DNA from: Hyphomonas sediminis
GTDB lineage: Bacteria > Pseudomonadota > Alphaproteobacteria > Caulobacterales > Hyphomonadaceae
Length of the DNA stretch: 64,000 bases
Assembly: GCF_019679475.1 (NCBI RefSeq)
Contig: NZ_JAIEZP010000001.1
Coordinates: forward strand, 2,418,001-2,482,000
Direction: 5' to 3'
Shown: positions 27,401-34,930 of the stretch, one piece after another
Numbering within the stretch: the first letter of the stretch is position 1
How the letters are laid out: the number at the start of each line of letters is the position of its first letter
Made by a program: the position numbers and the translations under genes
The notes under the pieces: model-generated
What the model was told of the DNA's origin: nothing
The model's database searches: none
Seen by the model: only the letters and a program-made list of their open reading frames with translations

Positions 27401-27475
27401 GGCTCCCTCTGGTGCGATGGATTGCGTATCTATGAGGCAAACCCAATCTCGATTGCCTTCACGTCGGCAGCCTGA
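21455..27475 (+). CDS. pfaC: PfaC/PfaB-like synthase: KS-CLF-AT-DH-DH
   Basis: A 2006-residue multidomain protein. A complete ketosynthase (about 4-405) has Cys in DAACASSL, ECHATGTPVGD and TGHLITVAG. A chain-length-factor-like domain follows (about 420-690), in which the Cys position reads Ala (AAGARSGMAAL) and both His are lost. An acyltransferase (about 730-1125) has the Ser motif GLSLGES, as in PfaB. After a Pro-rich linker come two FabA-like dehydratase units: DH1 (about 1250-1625) with GHFHNDPCMPGTLMAEA, and DH2 (about 1680-2000) with MPFSVLSEIVLQPCGW and AHFFGDPVQPGSLG. FabA-type domains dehydrate and can isomerise to cis double bonds, the source of polyunsaturation. The AT between CLF and DH matches the myxobacterial Pfa3 layout, but no C-terminal acyltransferase (AGPAT) domain is present. 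Confidence 0.93.
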   Translation: MSAFEPIAIIAEGCILPGAQTPDELWSIVTEKRIVTRRVPADRLGLKDRGTGNPSWVSGLIDEPASLNAALDPVCRWPLKAVSDAWSKVQAEGIAPERRAVILANLLYPSRAKAEYAADIWQTGRTNRPLTDTQNSAYPARLIAEHIGATGPVLALDAACASSLYALEIACRKLASHQIDIAAVAGVNAADNLILHIGFSALKALSPTGRSRPFIEGADGLVPSEGAAAVILKRLSDVKTGETVHGIIRGIGLSNDGRRKGLLAPDAGGQTEAMRRAYTMAGIDPASVDFLECHATGTPVGDGVEVRASAGVFGNRRLPTGSLKANTGHLITVAGLASLLKLTGAMRRKILPAMPLDGALLPALSETGLTPLGEAEIWAAKAAPRRAAISNFGFGGNNSHLILEQHQPTTGYVSGATLPSADRCDIVICGIGLLAGPDRGQRAVLRRLMNAPLQPAPAASTVGADPIRARTPPADLLRAEPQQLAILDVAAAALEGVARPAPEACGVFTGVRCANDAARWLLRERVASEGATDAALNAIAPPLVAADVLGAMANMTANRLTVSEDFRARGFAIAAGARSGMAALDAACDALRSGDLSLAVVASADFATETVAAHAAIHPPADLAAALVLKRREDAEEDGDPIYGGVSAINWAGMPQPPNNLIRAAYGAAPIAEGLFAAAAQLALAARGLAPSTSETIAAPALADPPPAFNACGATFTPAPVRPSPDMLRPTPFLFWAIGASPAALARKLESGKPGGKGKHRIVLVATSAEHLSELKGRAINALASGAVPAGDGIFYGQGAPEGELAFAFTGSAASYPRMARGLLSAFPEISAKLAEIPVAAAMTPLLAKSSLSEFEQLCAVSLVTQAHAILLRDVLELQPTAALGLSLGESNALFAFGYWKDMGGLLTDISNAAMYERHLGGDFETAREAWGPNVPSGWTNWRLRAPIAEVRKAVAAYPNVEITIIYSDLDSMIGGPAEACRAIAESLGKGAGALMHQHLIVHASAMQPFAEKWRALHTRPVSRIENGPRLYANAINAAYTPTKAKVADMLTRQAVATVDFPATVRQAWEDGVRTFVELGPRDSLTQSIRLTLQGKPHLAVATDEVESADLTQLARLCATLFAAGHHVRIDRIAERLDTARAHPWPLSSPAPISRPAQYTAPVVPPRAQPASPAGNVMPAAPALPAPAYLAVPPRAAITGPIPFPPPPHAAKTPPPQAVLSGLQPLRVRAPIGKSWERPTIEAASRGPMSEFFGPAFRAQDQYARNVRLPAPPLLLVDRVTGIDAEPLVDGKGVIWTETDLTENHWMMLNGRIRPGPLIECGQADLTLIGWMGADLRNKDERVYRLLGCEITFHEGGLPEAGDTLKFQIEITQHATFAGVRMFFFQYDCTAGGRPAFSVRQGQAGFFTDAELASGKGVVWSPEREAPPTANAAPIQIDRASAKAAFTEEDVSAFRRGDAFACFGAGFEMCAAHSFPPHLPDGKLAFFDDAPEFDPAGGPWKRGYLKARANAPKSAWFYEGHFHNDPCMPGTLMAEAAVQALEFHAAAIGLTQDRDGYGFEPVPGHTAKFICRGQVVPDADHDLTYEVFIDEVIDGETPKVFASLLARSDGRKVFYCPRFGIQLRRHWPKPRVSPTPIRTGPEKESRGDYAALLDCANGAPSSAFGEMYRRFDTEGKVPRLPQPPYHMMSRVVAATDRPGVRRAGATISAEYDIPPDAWYFADNKNGEMPFSVLSEIVLQPCGWLASHCGFALDGGDRFRNLEGDGRVHRVLRPRDGTICVDTTLSSFSKVGPMTIVAFDLKARLKSGEPVMDLATRFGFFPAQALVRQAGLGAGQIDKSYLALPSAAKDLTLPDKRLATGQLRMLDRVDFFDPAGGKSGLGLARGRQSIDPYAWYFKAHFFGDPVQPGSLGLDALVQLLMRASLLKGIAADIPGAHVETLAADTPVRWSYRGQVTPEKKEVTTVMEIVSITEDAGRRIVTGRGSLWCDGLRIYEANPISIAFTSAA

Positions 27476-28119
27476 TCAAGAGAGCCACCGCAACATGTTC
27501 GGGCCGGCATTCTTCCCCCTGCCGGTCGTTTTCCACCCTGTATCGCTGAACAGCCAAAGCCTCTGGAATGCATGACTGGATTTGTCGTGAAAGCGTGCAC
27601 GTAACGGCTCGCTTCGTCCTCGATTGGGATCAATTTGAACTCAGATTGCCGCAAAATGACACGGTTATACGCAACATCGACACAGATGCGCATGCCCTCA
27701 ACGGATGGGGCGGCGCCACACACTCACTCGCCGAAAATACCTGCAATGTCTGTTGAATAGTGAAGCGAAGTTGGGCGCAATACTCTCCGGCGACGAATAT
27801 TGACGCTCAATTTCCCCCACTACGCGAAGCTTTCTGTGGTGAAAACTTCCACACGTACCAGCGCAAGGGAATCAGTTCTCAAATCCGGTGCACGCCAGCG
27901 ACAGCCAAAACGCGATCCGCGCTCCACGCCCATCAAAGCGGGTGAAAAAACAATATAAAAAACCGCCACTTACCTGACCCCGGCAAACATAATTCAGTTT
28001 CTCGAATATTAATGCCCTGTATTGCCGCCCGTAGAGTATTGTGGCTTTACTTCAGCTAGTTTCAGGGCACGGCGCAGGGCCCCTCCGCCCATAGGAGCGG
28101 CACCAGCAGAGGCGGTAGA
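27476..28119. other. 640-bp non-coding stretch after the lipid-synthase cluster
   Basis: No reading frame here has a convincing start, length or composition; the longest are 62-97 residues on both strands with no recognisable pattern. Composition is more AT-rich than the flanking genes, with A-rich runs near 27945-27962. It holds a candidate terminator at its left end and presumably the promoter of the OmpA-like gene at its right end. Confidence 0.5.
27503..27532 (+). terminator. Candidate intrinsic terminator after the synthase operon
   Basis: CCGGCA (27504-27509) pairs with TGCCGG (27520-27525) across a 10-base loop, followed by TCGTTTT. The stem is short (6 bp plus a G-T pair), so termination may be partial. 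It lies 28 bases after the PfaC stop. Confidence 0.45.
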
Positions 28120-29286
28120 ATGTCGGTCGACTCCACGCAGTCGGATAAGCAAAGCATCACCGCGACACGGCAATATGTCCGCGTCGAAGCTAGTTCTTTG
28201 CCTTTTTTTCCCTACGGCTTCTTCCCCATCGCCGGCCTGGTAGCGCTGCTGTTGTTCGGCTGGACCGCTCTGGCTTTTTCCGCTGTTCAGGGCACCGCGC
28301 AGTCGGTCGCCAACAGGCAGCTTACCGAAGCCGGCGAAACCTGGGCCAGGGCTAAGGCCTCTGGCCAATGGATCACGCTTGAAGGCACCCCGCCCTCTCC
28401 GGAAGCCGGCCAGCGCGCGGTCGATGCAGTCCGCGGAGGCGCCACAAGCACATGGCTCGGGAAAGCCCGTCCCGTAACGCGCATAAAAACAAAGTATACA
28501 GCGCCTGCGTCCCCCGCTCAGGCCAACTCTATTACTGCCGCAGCGCCCGCACATGAGTTCCTCTTTCGCCTTTCCGCCGGAACGCTCACTCTGAGTGGCC
28601 GTGTTCCCAGCGAAGCATTGAAGTCGGAACTCGGCGCCCGCGCAGAGGCGCTCCGACATCCCCCCATCCTGAGCACGGTCGTCAATGGCCTTGAAGCGAC
28701 GGGCAGCGCGCCAGTGGATGGCTTCGCGCCGATCGCCGAACGCGCAATCGACAATATCGCCAAATGCGAAACCGGCACCGCCAGCTTTGCAGATCAGACT
28801 TTCAGCTTCCGCTGCCAAGCCGACGATGGCGCAGTTCCGGGAATCCGCAGCGCCGTGCGCGCAGGCCTTCCGCTCGGCGCATTCGGCCGCGTGGAAATCC
28901 TACCCCTTGAAGCGGTGGCGAACTGCGAAGACGAGCTTGCTCGCTTGCTGGCCGCAGCGCGTATAGAGTTCGCGCCCGGAAGCACTGTTCTTAATGTAAA
29001 CAGCGGCGCGGTGCTCGATCTTGCCGCCCGCGCAGCCAGCGATTGTCCCGGCACGCTGCGTGTTGAAGGCCACACCGACACCACGGGAAATGCGCTGCTG
29101 AATGATGATCTAAGCCTGCGCCGCGCAGAAGCTGTTCGCGCAGCCATGATCGAGCGAGGCGTGCCCGCTGAACGCCTGCTTGCGGCTGGCTTTGGGCAGT
29201 CCCGCCCAGTCGGCGACAATGCGACCGAAGAAGGCCGCGCCAGAAACCGGCGCATCGAAATACGAATTGTGAGGCCGGACGAATGA
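28120..29286 (+). CDS. OmpA-family protein with N-terminal membrane anchor
   Basis: A 388-residue protein. One transmembrane helix lies at about residues 32-56 (FPIAGLVALLLFGWTALAF). A periplasmic middle part (about 60-265) looks like BON/OsmY-type repeats, with LSAGTLTLSGRVPSE and short alternating beta-helix units. The C-terminal OmpA peptidoglycan-binding domain (about 270-385) shows IEFAPGSTVLN, EGHTDTTGN, LSLRRAEAVRAAMIERG and GFGQSRPVGDN...GRARNRRIEI, including the conserved Asp and Arg that contact meso-diaminopimelate. It likely links the inner membrane to the cell wall. The next gene (46 bases on) is also membrane-anchored, and the two probably form an envelope pair. Confidence 0.88.
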   Translation: MSVDSTQSDKQSITATRQYVRVEASSLPFFPYGFFPIAGLVALLLFGWTALAFSAVQGTAQSVANRQLTEAGETWARAKASGQWITLEGTPPSPEAGQRAVDAVRGGATSTWLGKARPVTRIKTKYTAPASPAQANSITAAAPAHEFLFRLSAGTLTLSGRVPSEALKSELGARAEALRHPPILSTVVNGLEATGSAPVDGFAPIAERAIDNIAKCETGTASFADQTFSFRCQADDGAVPGIRSAVRAGLPLGAFGRVEILPLEAVANCEDELARLLAAARIEFAPGSTVLNVNSGAVLDLAARAASDCPGTLRVEGHTDTTGNALLNDDLSLRRAEAVRAAMIERGVPAERLLAAGFGQSRPVGDNATEEGRARNRRIEIRIVRPDE

Positions 29287-29332
29287 CCGGCCGCCTGCCC
29301 CACCCCAACGCGCTTGCTGGCGGAGACTGACC

Positions 29333-31039
29333 ATGTGGTTCCTGTATATACAGATCTTCTTCTTCATGTGCGTCGCCGCTGCGCTCGGAGCAGCGCTGGC
29401 CTGGTGGTGGCTGCGCCGCCGGTTTGTAGATGTCACCGAGACACATGCAGAGCTCACCAAGAAGATCGAAACGGCAATTTCTGATGGCCGAGTCCTCAAA
29501 AAGGAGGACATAGACGCCAGCCTGACAGCAGCTCTTTCCGCCTATAAGCCGCCCCAACCGGATTTTGATCCACTGCGGGAGCGCTTCCTGCAGTTAGAGC
29601 AGCAGATCGCGACGCCCGATCCGGATATGGCCATCCTGAAAGAACGGATCGCCATGATCGAGCAGGTCGTATCGACCGTGTCGGGATCGATTGCCTCGCT
29701 CCGCAGCATTCATTTGGAGTCCCTCGATCAGGGCTTGAAAGACGTTTCGGCCAAAGTGTCGAACATCCAGATGCCAGACGTGGAAAGCGTCAATTCTCGC
29801 GTAATGTCCTTGTCGGAAACGATCGCTGCGAGCCGGCCAAACCTCGCGCCGCTGGAACACCGGCTTAGCAGCCTGGAACAACAGATCGCAGACATTCGCA
29901 TTCCGGAAGTCGATCTCGGCCCCGTCCACAGCGGCCTCGCACGGATCGACCTCAGCCTGTCTGAGCTTCACCCCCCTGAAGTAGACCTGCGCCCATTGGA
30001 AACACGCCTCGCACGCGTGGAAGAGCTACTGGAACTTCTAGACTCCAAAGATGCATTAACGGCAGTTGCGCTTGATGTTTCCTCGCTGACCTCAGAGATC
30101 AATGGCCTGTCAGCTGATCTCGCCGCGCTGTCTTCCGGTCTCGGCGGCGTCGCCGGCGAGGTTTCCTCCGTCGGTCAAGCGGTGGCGCGAATTGAAATTC
30201 CAGAGACACCGGATCTTGATCCCGTTCACAATCGCCTCGCTGAGATCGATGCTTCACTCGCCGACAGGTTTGCGCTGGTTCAGGAGCGCATCGCCGCAAC
30301 AACGCCGCTCAATGATGCACTGATAGCGACTCTGGCGGCCATTGAGGCCGATCTGGAGGTCGTCGCTTCGCGCAGAGGGCCCGATATTGAGCCAGTGTTC
30401 ACACAATTGGCGTCGCTCGACTCTTCCATCGGCACCATCCGAAACGAGCTGCGCAGTCAAACGCGCCTGGAAACCCTTGAACGCCGCCTCGTCTCCATTC
30501 AGGAGGCAGTGAATAATCCTCCTGCAGGTGACGTCACCCGCGAAGACCTGACCGCTCTGGAAGATCGGCTCACGTCGATCGAGTATGGTATCACGGCGCT
30601 GCACCACATGCTGCGCGCGAGAAGCGATCTTGCCCGCGAAACGGAACCCCGCGCGAGGGCTGAAGCGACCATGTACGAAACGCGCACCACGACCCGCACA
30701 ACCCGGTCCATTTCCCCCGCCGAATCCATCCGCCGGTCAGAAGCCATTGCCTCTGCGCGCAAACCCGACGATCAGGCCAATCTCCTGACGCACGCTGCTT
30801 TCGGCGAGGGGGACGATCTTGCGCAGATCGTTGGCGTCGGACCAATCCTGACTGAATTGCTCCACGAAGTCGGTGTCTTCTACTTCTGGCAAATCGCCGA
30901 ATGGACCGATGACGACGTCGCCTATGTCGATGAAAAGTTGCTGCATTTCAAAGGCAGAATCGAGCGGGATGATTGGGTTGGCCAGGCGCGGGCGCTTGCA
31001 GAGATGCCGGGCGCTGCGTCTCGTCCGGAAGCAAGCTGA
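29333..31039 (+). CDS. Membrane-anchored coiled-coil protein with C-terminal helix-hairpin-helix domain
   Basis: A 568-residue protein. An N-terminal transmembrane helix (about 2-25, IFFFMCVAAALGAALAWWWL) is followed by about 400 residues of heptad-like repeats of the form LEHRLSSLEQQIADI, separated by Pro/Asp turns such as PEVDLRPLETRL. A basic, Thr/Arg-rich hinge (about 430-475) precedes a C-terminal domain of about 70 residues, QIVGVGPILTELLHEVGVFYFWQIAEWTDDDVAYVDEKL. That is the helix-hairpin-helix fold of the type annotated as L21-associated or complex-I 41 kDa-like. It may tether a nucleic acid or protein partner to the inner membrane. Pairs with the upstream OmpA-like gene. Confidence 0.72.
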   Translation: MWFLYIQIFFFMCVAAALGAALAWWWLRRRFVDVTETHAELTKKIETAISDGRVLKKEDIDASLTAALSAYKPPQPDFDPLRERFLQLEQQIATPDPDMAILKERIAMIEQVVSTVSGSIASLRSIHLESLDQGLKDVSAKVSNIQMPDVESVNSRVMSLSETIAASRPNLAPLEHRLSSLEQQIADIRIPEVDLGPVHSGLARIDLSLSELHPPEVDLRPLETRLARVEELLELLDSKDALTAVALDVSSLTSEINGLSADLAALSSGLGGVAGEVSSVGQAVARIEIPETPDLDPVHNRLAEIDASLADRFALVQERIAATTPLNDALIATLAAIEADLEVVASRRGPDIEPVFTQLASLDSSIGTIRNELRSQTRLETLERRLVSIQEAVNNPPAGDVTREDLTALEDRLTSIEYGITALHHMLRARSDLARETEPRARAEATMYETRTTTRTTRSISPAESIRRSEAIASARKPDDQANLLTHAAFGEGDDLAQIVGVGPILTELLHEVGVFYFWQIAEWTDDDVAYVDEKLLHFKGRIERDDWVGQARALAEMPGAASRPEAS

Positions 31040-31135
31040 ACTGCCCTCGCGGCAAGGGTTGGCGATATAGCCCACCCAGCCCTAAACTCCCGTTAAACAG
31101 CGGCCTACCGGGTCGCGCATCCCGGGAGAACATGA

Positions 31136-32335
31136 ATGCTCGAAGGCATCCGCGTCGTTGAATATGCCACCTACATGGCCGCGCCTGGCGCAGGCTGTAT
31201 CCTGCGGGATTGGGGCGCCGATGTCGTAAAGATCGAACCACCGGGAGGCGATCCTATCCGACTGTTCTTCCGGACAATCGGAACGGACATTCAGGACAAT
31301 CCAGTCTTTGACTTTGACAATCGCGGAAAGAAGTCGGTTGTCATCGACACGAGCAAGCCTGAAGGTCAGGCATTGATCCGTGAACTGGTAAAAGACGCCG
31401 ATGTATTCCTGACCAATGTCCGCCCCGGTGGGTTGACAAGATCCGGATTGGATTTTGACTCGCTCAAGGAACTCAACCCGAAGCTCGTTTATTGTTCGCT
31501 GACCGGCTATGGGCTGGAAGGTCCGGATGCGGATCGCCCCGGCTTCGACATTGCCTCCTTCTGGAGCCGTACTGGTGTGGCCAGCCTCACCATCCCCAAA
31601 GGGGACGAACCATTCCCCCTGCGCACGGCTTTCGGCGACCACACCACGTCAATTGCCGCCGCCGCCGGCATTTGCGCCGCCCTCGTTGAAGCGCAGCGGA
31701 CTGGCAAAGGCCGCCTTGTGGAAGCATCCCTCTTCCGCACCGGTCTTTACACAATGGGATCGGACCTCGCGATCCAGCTCTTCTTCGGCCGGGTGGCATC
31801 GACCAAGAGCCGCCACGAACAAAATGTACCGATCTCGAACTTCTATAAAACTAAAGATGAAAAATGGTTCTGCATCGTTGCGCGTCAGGGCGAAACGGAT
31901 TGGGCACCGCTTTGCCGGGTGATCAACCGGCCGGAACTGGCGACTGATCCAAAGTACAACAACGCCAAAGGGCGCCGCGCAAACAATGCTGAAGTTGTGG
32001 ACATTCTGGACGCTGGGTTTGGCGCCTACGACATGACGGAGCTGGCAGTCCGGCTGGATGCCGAGTCAATCGCCTGGGCGCCCGTGCAGACACTCGCGGA
32101 TGTCTCCAAAGATCCTCAGGCCTTCGCAGCAGGCGCAATTGTGCAGACGCCAAGCGCAAAGGGGGATGGATCCACTTACGCTTCCCCCGCGTCCCCTGTT
32201 CGCTTTCCGGGTGCGGATGACGGCCCCAAAGGCCCCTCCCCGGCGCCCGGCCAGCACACGAAGGACGTATTGGCCAGTCTTGGCCGGAGTGAAGCGCAAA
32301 TTGCTGCGCTGTTTGAAAGCGGCGTGGTCTACTGA
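31136..32335 (+). CDS. Class III CoA-transferase (CaiB/BaiF family)
   Basis: A 399-residue protein starting with MLEGIRVVEYATYMAAPGAG, typical of family III CoA-transferases. The catalytic Asp is in RPGFDIASFWSRTG (about residue 140). Other conserved stretches are DWGADVVKIEPPGGDP, FDFDNRGKKSVVIDT and the C-terminal PSAKGDGSTYASPASPVRFPG. It moves CoA between carboxylic acids; the substrate cannot be inferred. It faces the crotonase operon, sharing a perfect bidirectional terminator with it. Confidence 0.92.
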   Translation: MLEGIRVVEYATYMAAPGAGCILRDWGADVVKIEPPGGDPIRLFFRTIGTDIQDNPVFDFDNRGKKSVVIDTSKPEGQALIRELVKDADVFLTNVRPGGLTRSGLDFDSLKELNPKLVYCSLTGYGLEGPDADRPGFDIASFWSRTGVASLTIPKGDEPFPLRTAFGDHTTSIAAAAGICAALVEAQRTGKGRLVEASLFRTGLYTMGSDLAIQLFFGRVASTKSRHEQNVPISNFYKTKDEKWFCIVARQGETDWAPLCRVINRPELATDPKYNNAKGRRANNAEVVDILDAGFGAYDMTELAVRLDAESIAWAPVQTLADVSKDPQAFAAGAIVQTPSAKGDGSTYASPASPVRFPGADDGPKGPSPAPGQHTKDVLASLGRSEAQIAALFESGVVY

Positions 32336-32339
32336 ATAA

Positions 32340-32367
32340 AAAAGGGCGCGGAGCACCGCGCCCTTTT
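32340..32367. terminator. Strong bidirectional intrinsic terminator
   Basis: AAAAGGGCGCGG and CCGCGCCCTTTT form a perfect 12-bp stem with loop AGCA. A-rich and T-rich ends on both strands suit termination of the CoA-transferase gene (+) and the valine-catabolism operon (-). Confidence 0.92.
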
Positions 32368-32385
32368 CGTTCTGCCTGCCGGCAA

Positions 32386-33183
32386 CTATTGGCCTTTGAA
32401 GACGGGATTGCGTTTCTCAAGGATCGCATTCACCCCTTCAATATGATCTTCAGTTTCGTGCATCAGCGCCTGCGAGGCAGCCGACAGCTCCATGATCGTA
32501 TCATAGGAAGCATTGGTACCATGACGCATCAGCGTTTTGGCGAGGCGCAACGCTTGAGGCGGCTGCCCGGCAATCTTTTCCGCCATCGCCATCGCTTCAT
32601 CCATCAGCTTGTCTGCCGGTACAACGCGCGACACGAGGCCCCATTCAGCGGCCGTTTTTGCATCGATCACATCGCCGGTGAAGAGCAGCTCCGCTGCCCG
32701 AGATGATCCGATAAGACGTGGAAGCAGCCAGGCCCCACCATCACCAGGAATAAGACCCAACTTCAGGAAGGTCACGCCAAGTTTGGCCGTTTCCGACGCG
32801 ATACGAATATCCGCCATACAGGCTACATCACACCCCAGTCCGATGGCCGGGCCGTTAATCGCGGAGATAAGCGGCGTTTCCATATTATACAGGGAGCGGA
32901 CGATCATATGAATGTTGCGGCGGTAACCTTCACGAATGTCCGCCGGAGAACCGCCGAACGCACCTGTTTTTTCCTTCATCGCTTTGACATCGCCGCCCGC
33001 AGAGAAGGCACGCCCTGCGCCAGTCAGCACGGCGCAGCGAATTTGCGGGTCGGCAGCGATCTCAGCGCACACAGCAGCAACTGCCGGTCCATCGCCTTCC
33101 TGCCCGAGCGCATTCATCATCTCCGGGCGGTTAAGCGTCATGATGGCGATCGGGCCACGCTTTTCGAGCAATAGAATGGACAT
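32386..33183 (-). CDS. Enoyl-CoA hydratase/isomerase family protein (atypical active site)
   Basis: A 265-residue crotonase-fold protein and last gene of the operon from 37208. The CoA pocket and oxyanion hole are visible in AGRAFSAGGDVKAM and NGPAIGLGCDVACMADIRIA. The two hydratase Glu are replaced: GCDVACM has Asp, and LGLIPGDGGAWLLPRL carries Asp in the second loop. This fits isomerase-like or hydrolase-like crotonases. In this valine-degradation context it might be the 3-hydroxyisobutyryl-CoA hydrolase step, but that is inference. Confidence 0.88.
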   Translation of the reverse strand: MSILLLEKRGPIAIMTLNRPEMMNALGQEGDGPAVAAVCAEIAADPQIRCAVLTGAGRAFSAGGDVKAMKEKTGAFGGSPADIREGYRRNIHMIVRSLYNMETPLISAINGPAIGLGCDVACMADIRIASETAKLGVTFLKLGLIPGDGGAWLLPRLIGSSRAAELLFTGDVIDAKTAAEWGLVSRVVPADKLMDEAMAMAEKIAGQPPQALRLAKTLMRHGTNASYDTIMELSAASQALMHETEDHIEGVNAILEKRNPVFKGQ

Positions 33184-33209
33184 GTCTGATTTCCTTGCTG
33201 TGAGGTCTT

Positions 33210-34010
33210 TTAAATGGTTGCGACTGGTTTCTTATACCGCTCGCCTGGCGCTGGTGGCTGCGCCGGCGGCCCGGCAAAACACTGCGCCTTGGACATCCAA
33301 TCAGCAGCGAGGGCGCCGGTGACTTTCAGCTGCGTATCCGCGATGTTTCGCGTTTGGGTAACGACCTGGCAGAACTCTTCGGCGAGCCCTTCGATGCGCT
33401 CAGAGTCGCTTTCCGAACCATAACTCCAAACCGCACCAGACGGCGCCGCGAGCACCAGATAAGGCATCTCGCCCGGCGGCTTCTCGCGCCGCGTTGCGTA
33501 GGTCCAGCCAAACGTATTGACGCCCAAAGTGACAATGTTTCCGATACGATCTTCGTTCCTCCGCGCGACGCCGAGGTGATCGTAAACCTCTTGGCCATGC
33601 GCCCATGTCTCCATCAGCCGCGCCGTGATCGAGGAACGTGCACTCATTTCAGGCCCGGCCCATTTCAAGCGCGCCTTGGGATCTGCCGAGGCGAACTTGT
33701 CAGCGGTTTCTTCGAACTGCTTTTGCCATTCAGCAACGAGCGCGACCCCATCAAGCCCGGCGAGTGCTTCACTTTCATAGGCGCGCATGGACTTTCCGGA
33801 CGTCGCCATTGTTTTCAGGTGATGGGTGAGTTCTGTTTCATCAGCTAATTGAAGGTATGCCATGCGGTTCCAGAAATGCAGGTGCTGGAGCACATCGTGA
33901 ATACCCCACCCCTTGAACTGCGTCGGCTCGCGATATCGTATCGGCGCAGTCTGCGAAATCAGTGCATGGAGCGCGCGGCTTTCCGCCCGGAAGTCTTCAG
34001 CCTGCTGCAT
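33210..34010 (-). CDS. TIGR03084-family metal-binding protein (DinB/maleylpyruvate isomerase-like fold)
   Basis: A 266-residue protein resembling the TIGR03084 group, distantly related to thiol-dependent isomerases. The N-terminal helical bundle carries HDVLQHLHFWNRMAYLQL (His around residues 38-45) and later METWAHGQEVYDHLG with His, which together could bind a metal. A C-terminal domain of SCP2/DUF2855-like character includes WSYGSESDSERIEG. It starts 3 bases after the mmsB stop, so it is co-transcribed with branched-chain catabolism. The reaction is unknown. Confidence 0.75.
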   Translation of the reverse strand: MQQAEDFRAESRALHALISQTAPIRYREPTQFKGWGIHDVLQHLHFWNRMAYLQLADETELTHHLKTMATSGKSMRAYESEALAGLDGVALVAEWQKQFEETADKFASADPKARLKWAGPEMSARSSITARLMETWAHGQEVYDHLGVARRNEDRIGNIVTLGVNTFGWTYATRREKPPGEMPYLVLAAPSGAVWSYGSESDSERIEGLAEEFCQVVTQTRNIADTQLKVTGALAADWMSKAQCFAGPPAQPPAPGERYKKPVATI

Positions 34011-34013
34011 GGA

Positions 34014-34904
34014 TCAAAGCTGCCCTTTCAGGTCTTTCATGACTCCGGAAAAGTCGAGACCGCCAAACCCCCGATCGGATAGGTTTTGATAGATGCTTTC
34101 TGCCAGTTCCCCAACCCGGATCTCAGCGCCCGCAGCCCTGGCGGCGTCCGCGGCGAGATGCAGATCCTTCAGCATCATTGCGACGGCGAATCCGGGCTTG
34201 TAATCCCGGTTGGAAGGCGCTGTCTGAACCGGTCCCGGCGCCGGGCAATAACTGGTCATTGACCAGCACTGACCAGAAGAAACCGAAGAGATCTTGAAGA
34301 AGGTTTCCGCATCAAGACCCAACTTTTCCGCAAGGTTAAAGGCCTCGCATGTGCCGATCATCGAAATGCCCAACAGCATGTTGTTGGCAATCTTTGCAGC
34401 CTGGCCGTTACCAGCCCCGCCAGCATGGAAGATATTTTTTCCCATTCCTTTGAGGATCGGTTCTGCTTTCGCAAAGGCCGCTTCTTCGCCACCTGCCATG
34501 AAAGTCAGCGTCCCCGCTTCTGCTGCCGCGACACCGCCGGAAACGGGCGCATCCACCATCAGGAAGCCGGCAGCTTCCGCCTTGGTGTGCGCTTCTCGTG
34601 CATCGGTGACCGCAATCGTGGAGCAATCGATCAACACTGCGCCCTTGGGCGCATTTGCAGCGACGCCGTCTGCTCCAAAATAAACGCTCAACACATGCTT
34701 GCCCGCCGGAAGCATGGAAACCACGACTTCTGCATCGCGCACCGCATCAGAAACCGTGTCTGCCGCGCGCGCTCCTTTGCTGCTGGCCAACGAGACCGCT
34801 TCCGCATTCAGATCAAACGCGGCGACAGTATGCCCGGCCTTTATGAGGTTGGCGCACATCCCGCCGCCCATATTGCCGAGCCCGATGAAGGCTATTTTTG
34901 CCAT
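34014..34904 (-). CDS. mmsB: 3-hydroxyisobutyrate dehydrogenase
   Basis: A 296-residue NAD-dependent beta-hydroxyacid dehydrogenase oxidising 3-hydroxyisobutyrate to methylmalonate semialdehyde in valine catabolism. The Rossmann start IAFIGLGNMGGGMCANLIKAGH, the substrate motif DAPVSGGVAAAEAGTLTFMAGG (about 118-140), and the catalytic Lys in GNGQAAKIANNMLLG (about residue 171) are all present. It sits between the hydratase and the TIGR03084 gene in the operon. Confidence 0.95.
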   Translation of the reverse strand: MAKIAFIGLGNMGGGMCANLIKAGHTVAAFDLNAEAVSLASSKGARAADTVSDAVRDAEVVVSMLPAGKHVLSVYFGADGVAANAPKGAVLIDCSTIAVTDAREAHTKAEAAGFLMVDAPVSGGVAAAEAGTLTFMAGGEEAAFAKAEPILKGMGKNIFHAGGAGNGQAAKIANNMLLGISMIGTCEAFNLAEKLGLDAETFFKISSVSSGQCWSMTSYCPAPGPVQTAPSNRDYKPGFAVAMMLKDLHLAADAARAAGAEIRVGELAESIYQNLSDRGFGGLDFSGVMKDLKGQL

Positions 34905-34930
34905 GCCGTTTCCTCCCGAGACCTAAGTGC

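Noticed and set aside
27430..27945. Small frames of 97, 62 and 61 residues after the synthase cluster
   Set aside because: No ribosome-binding sites, mixed strands and no coding-like composition.
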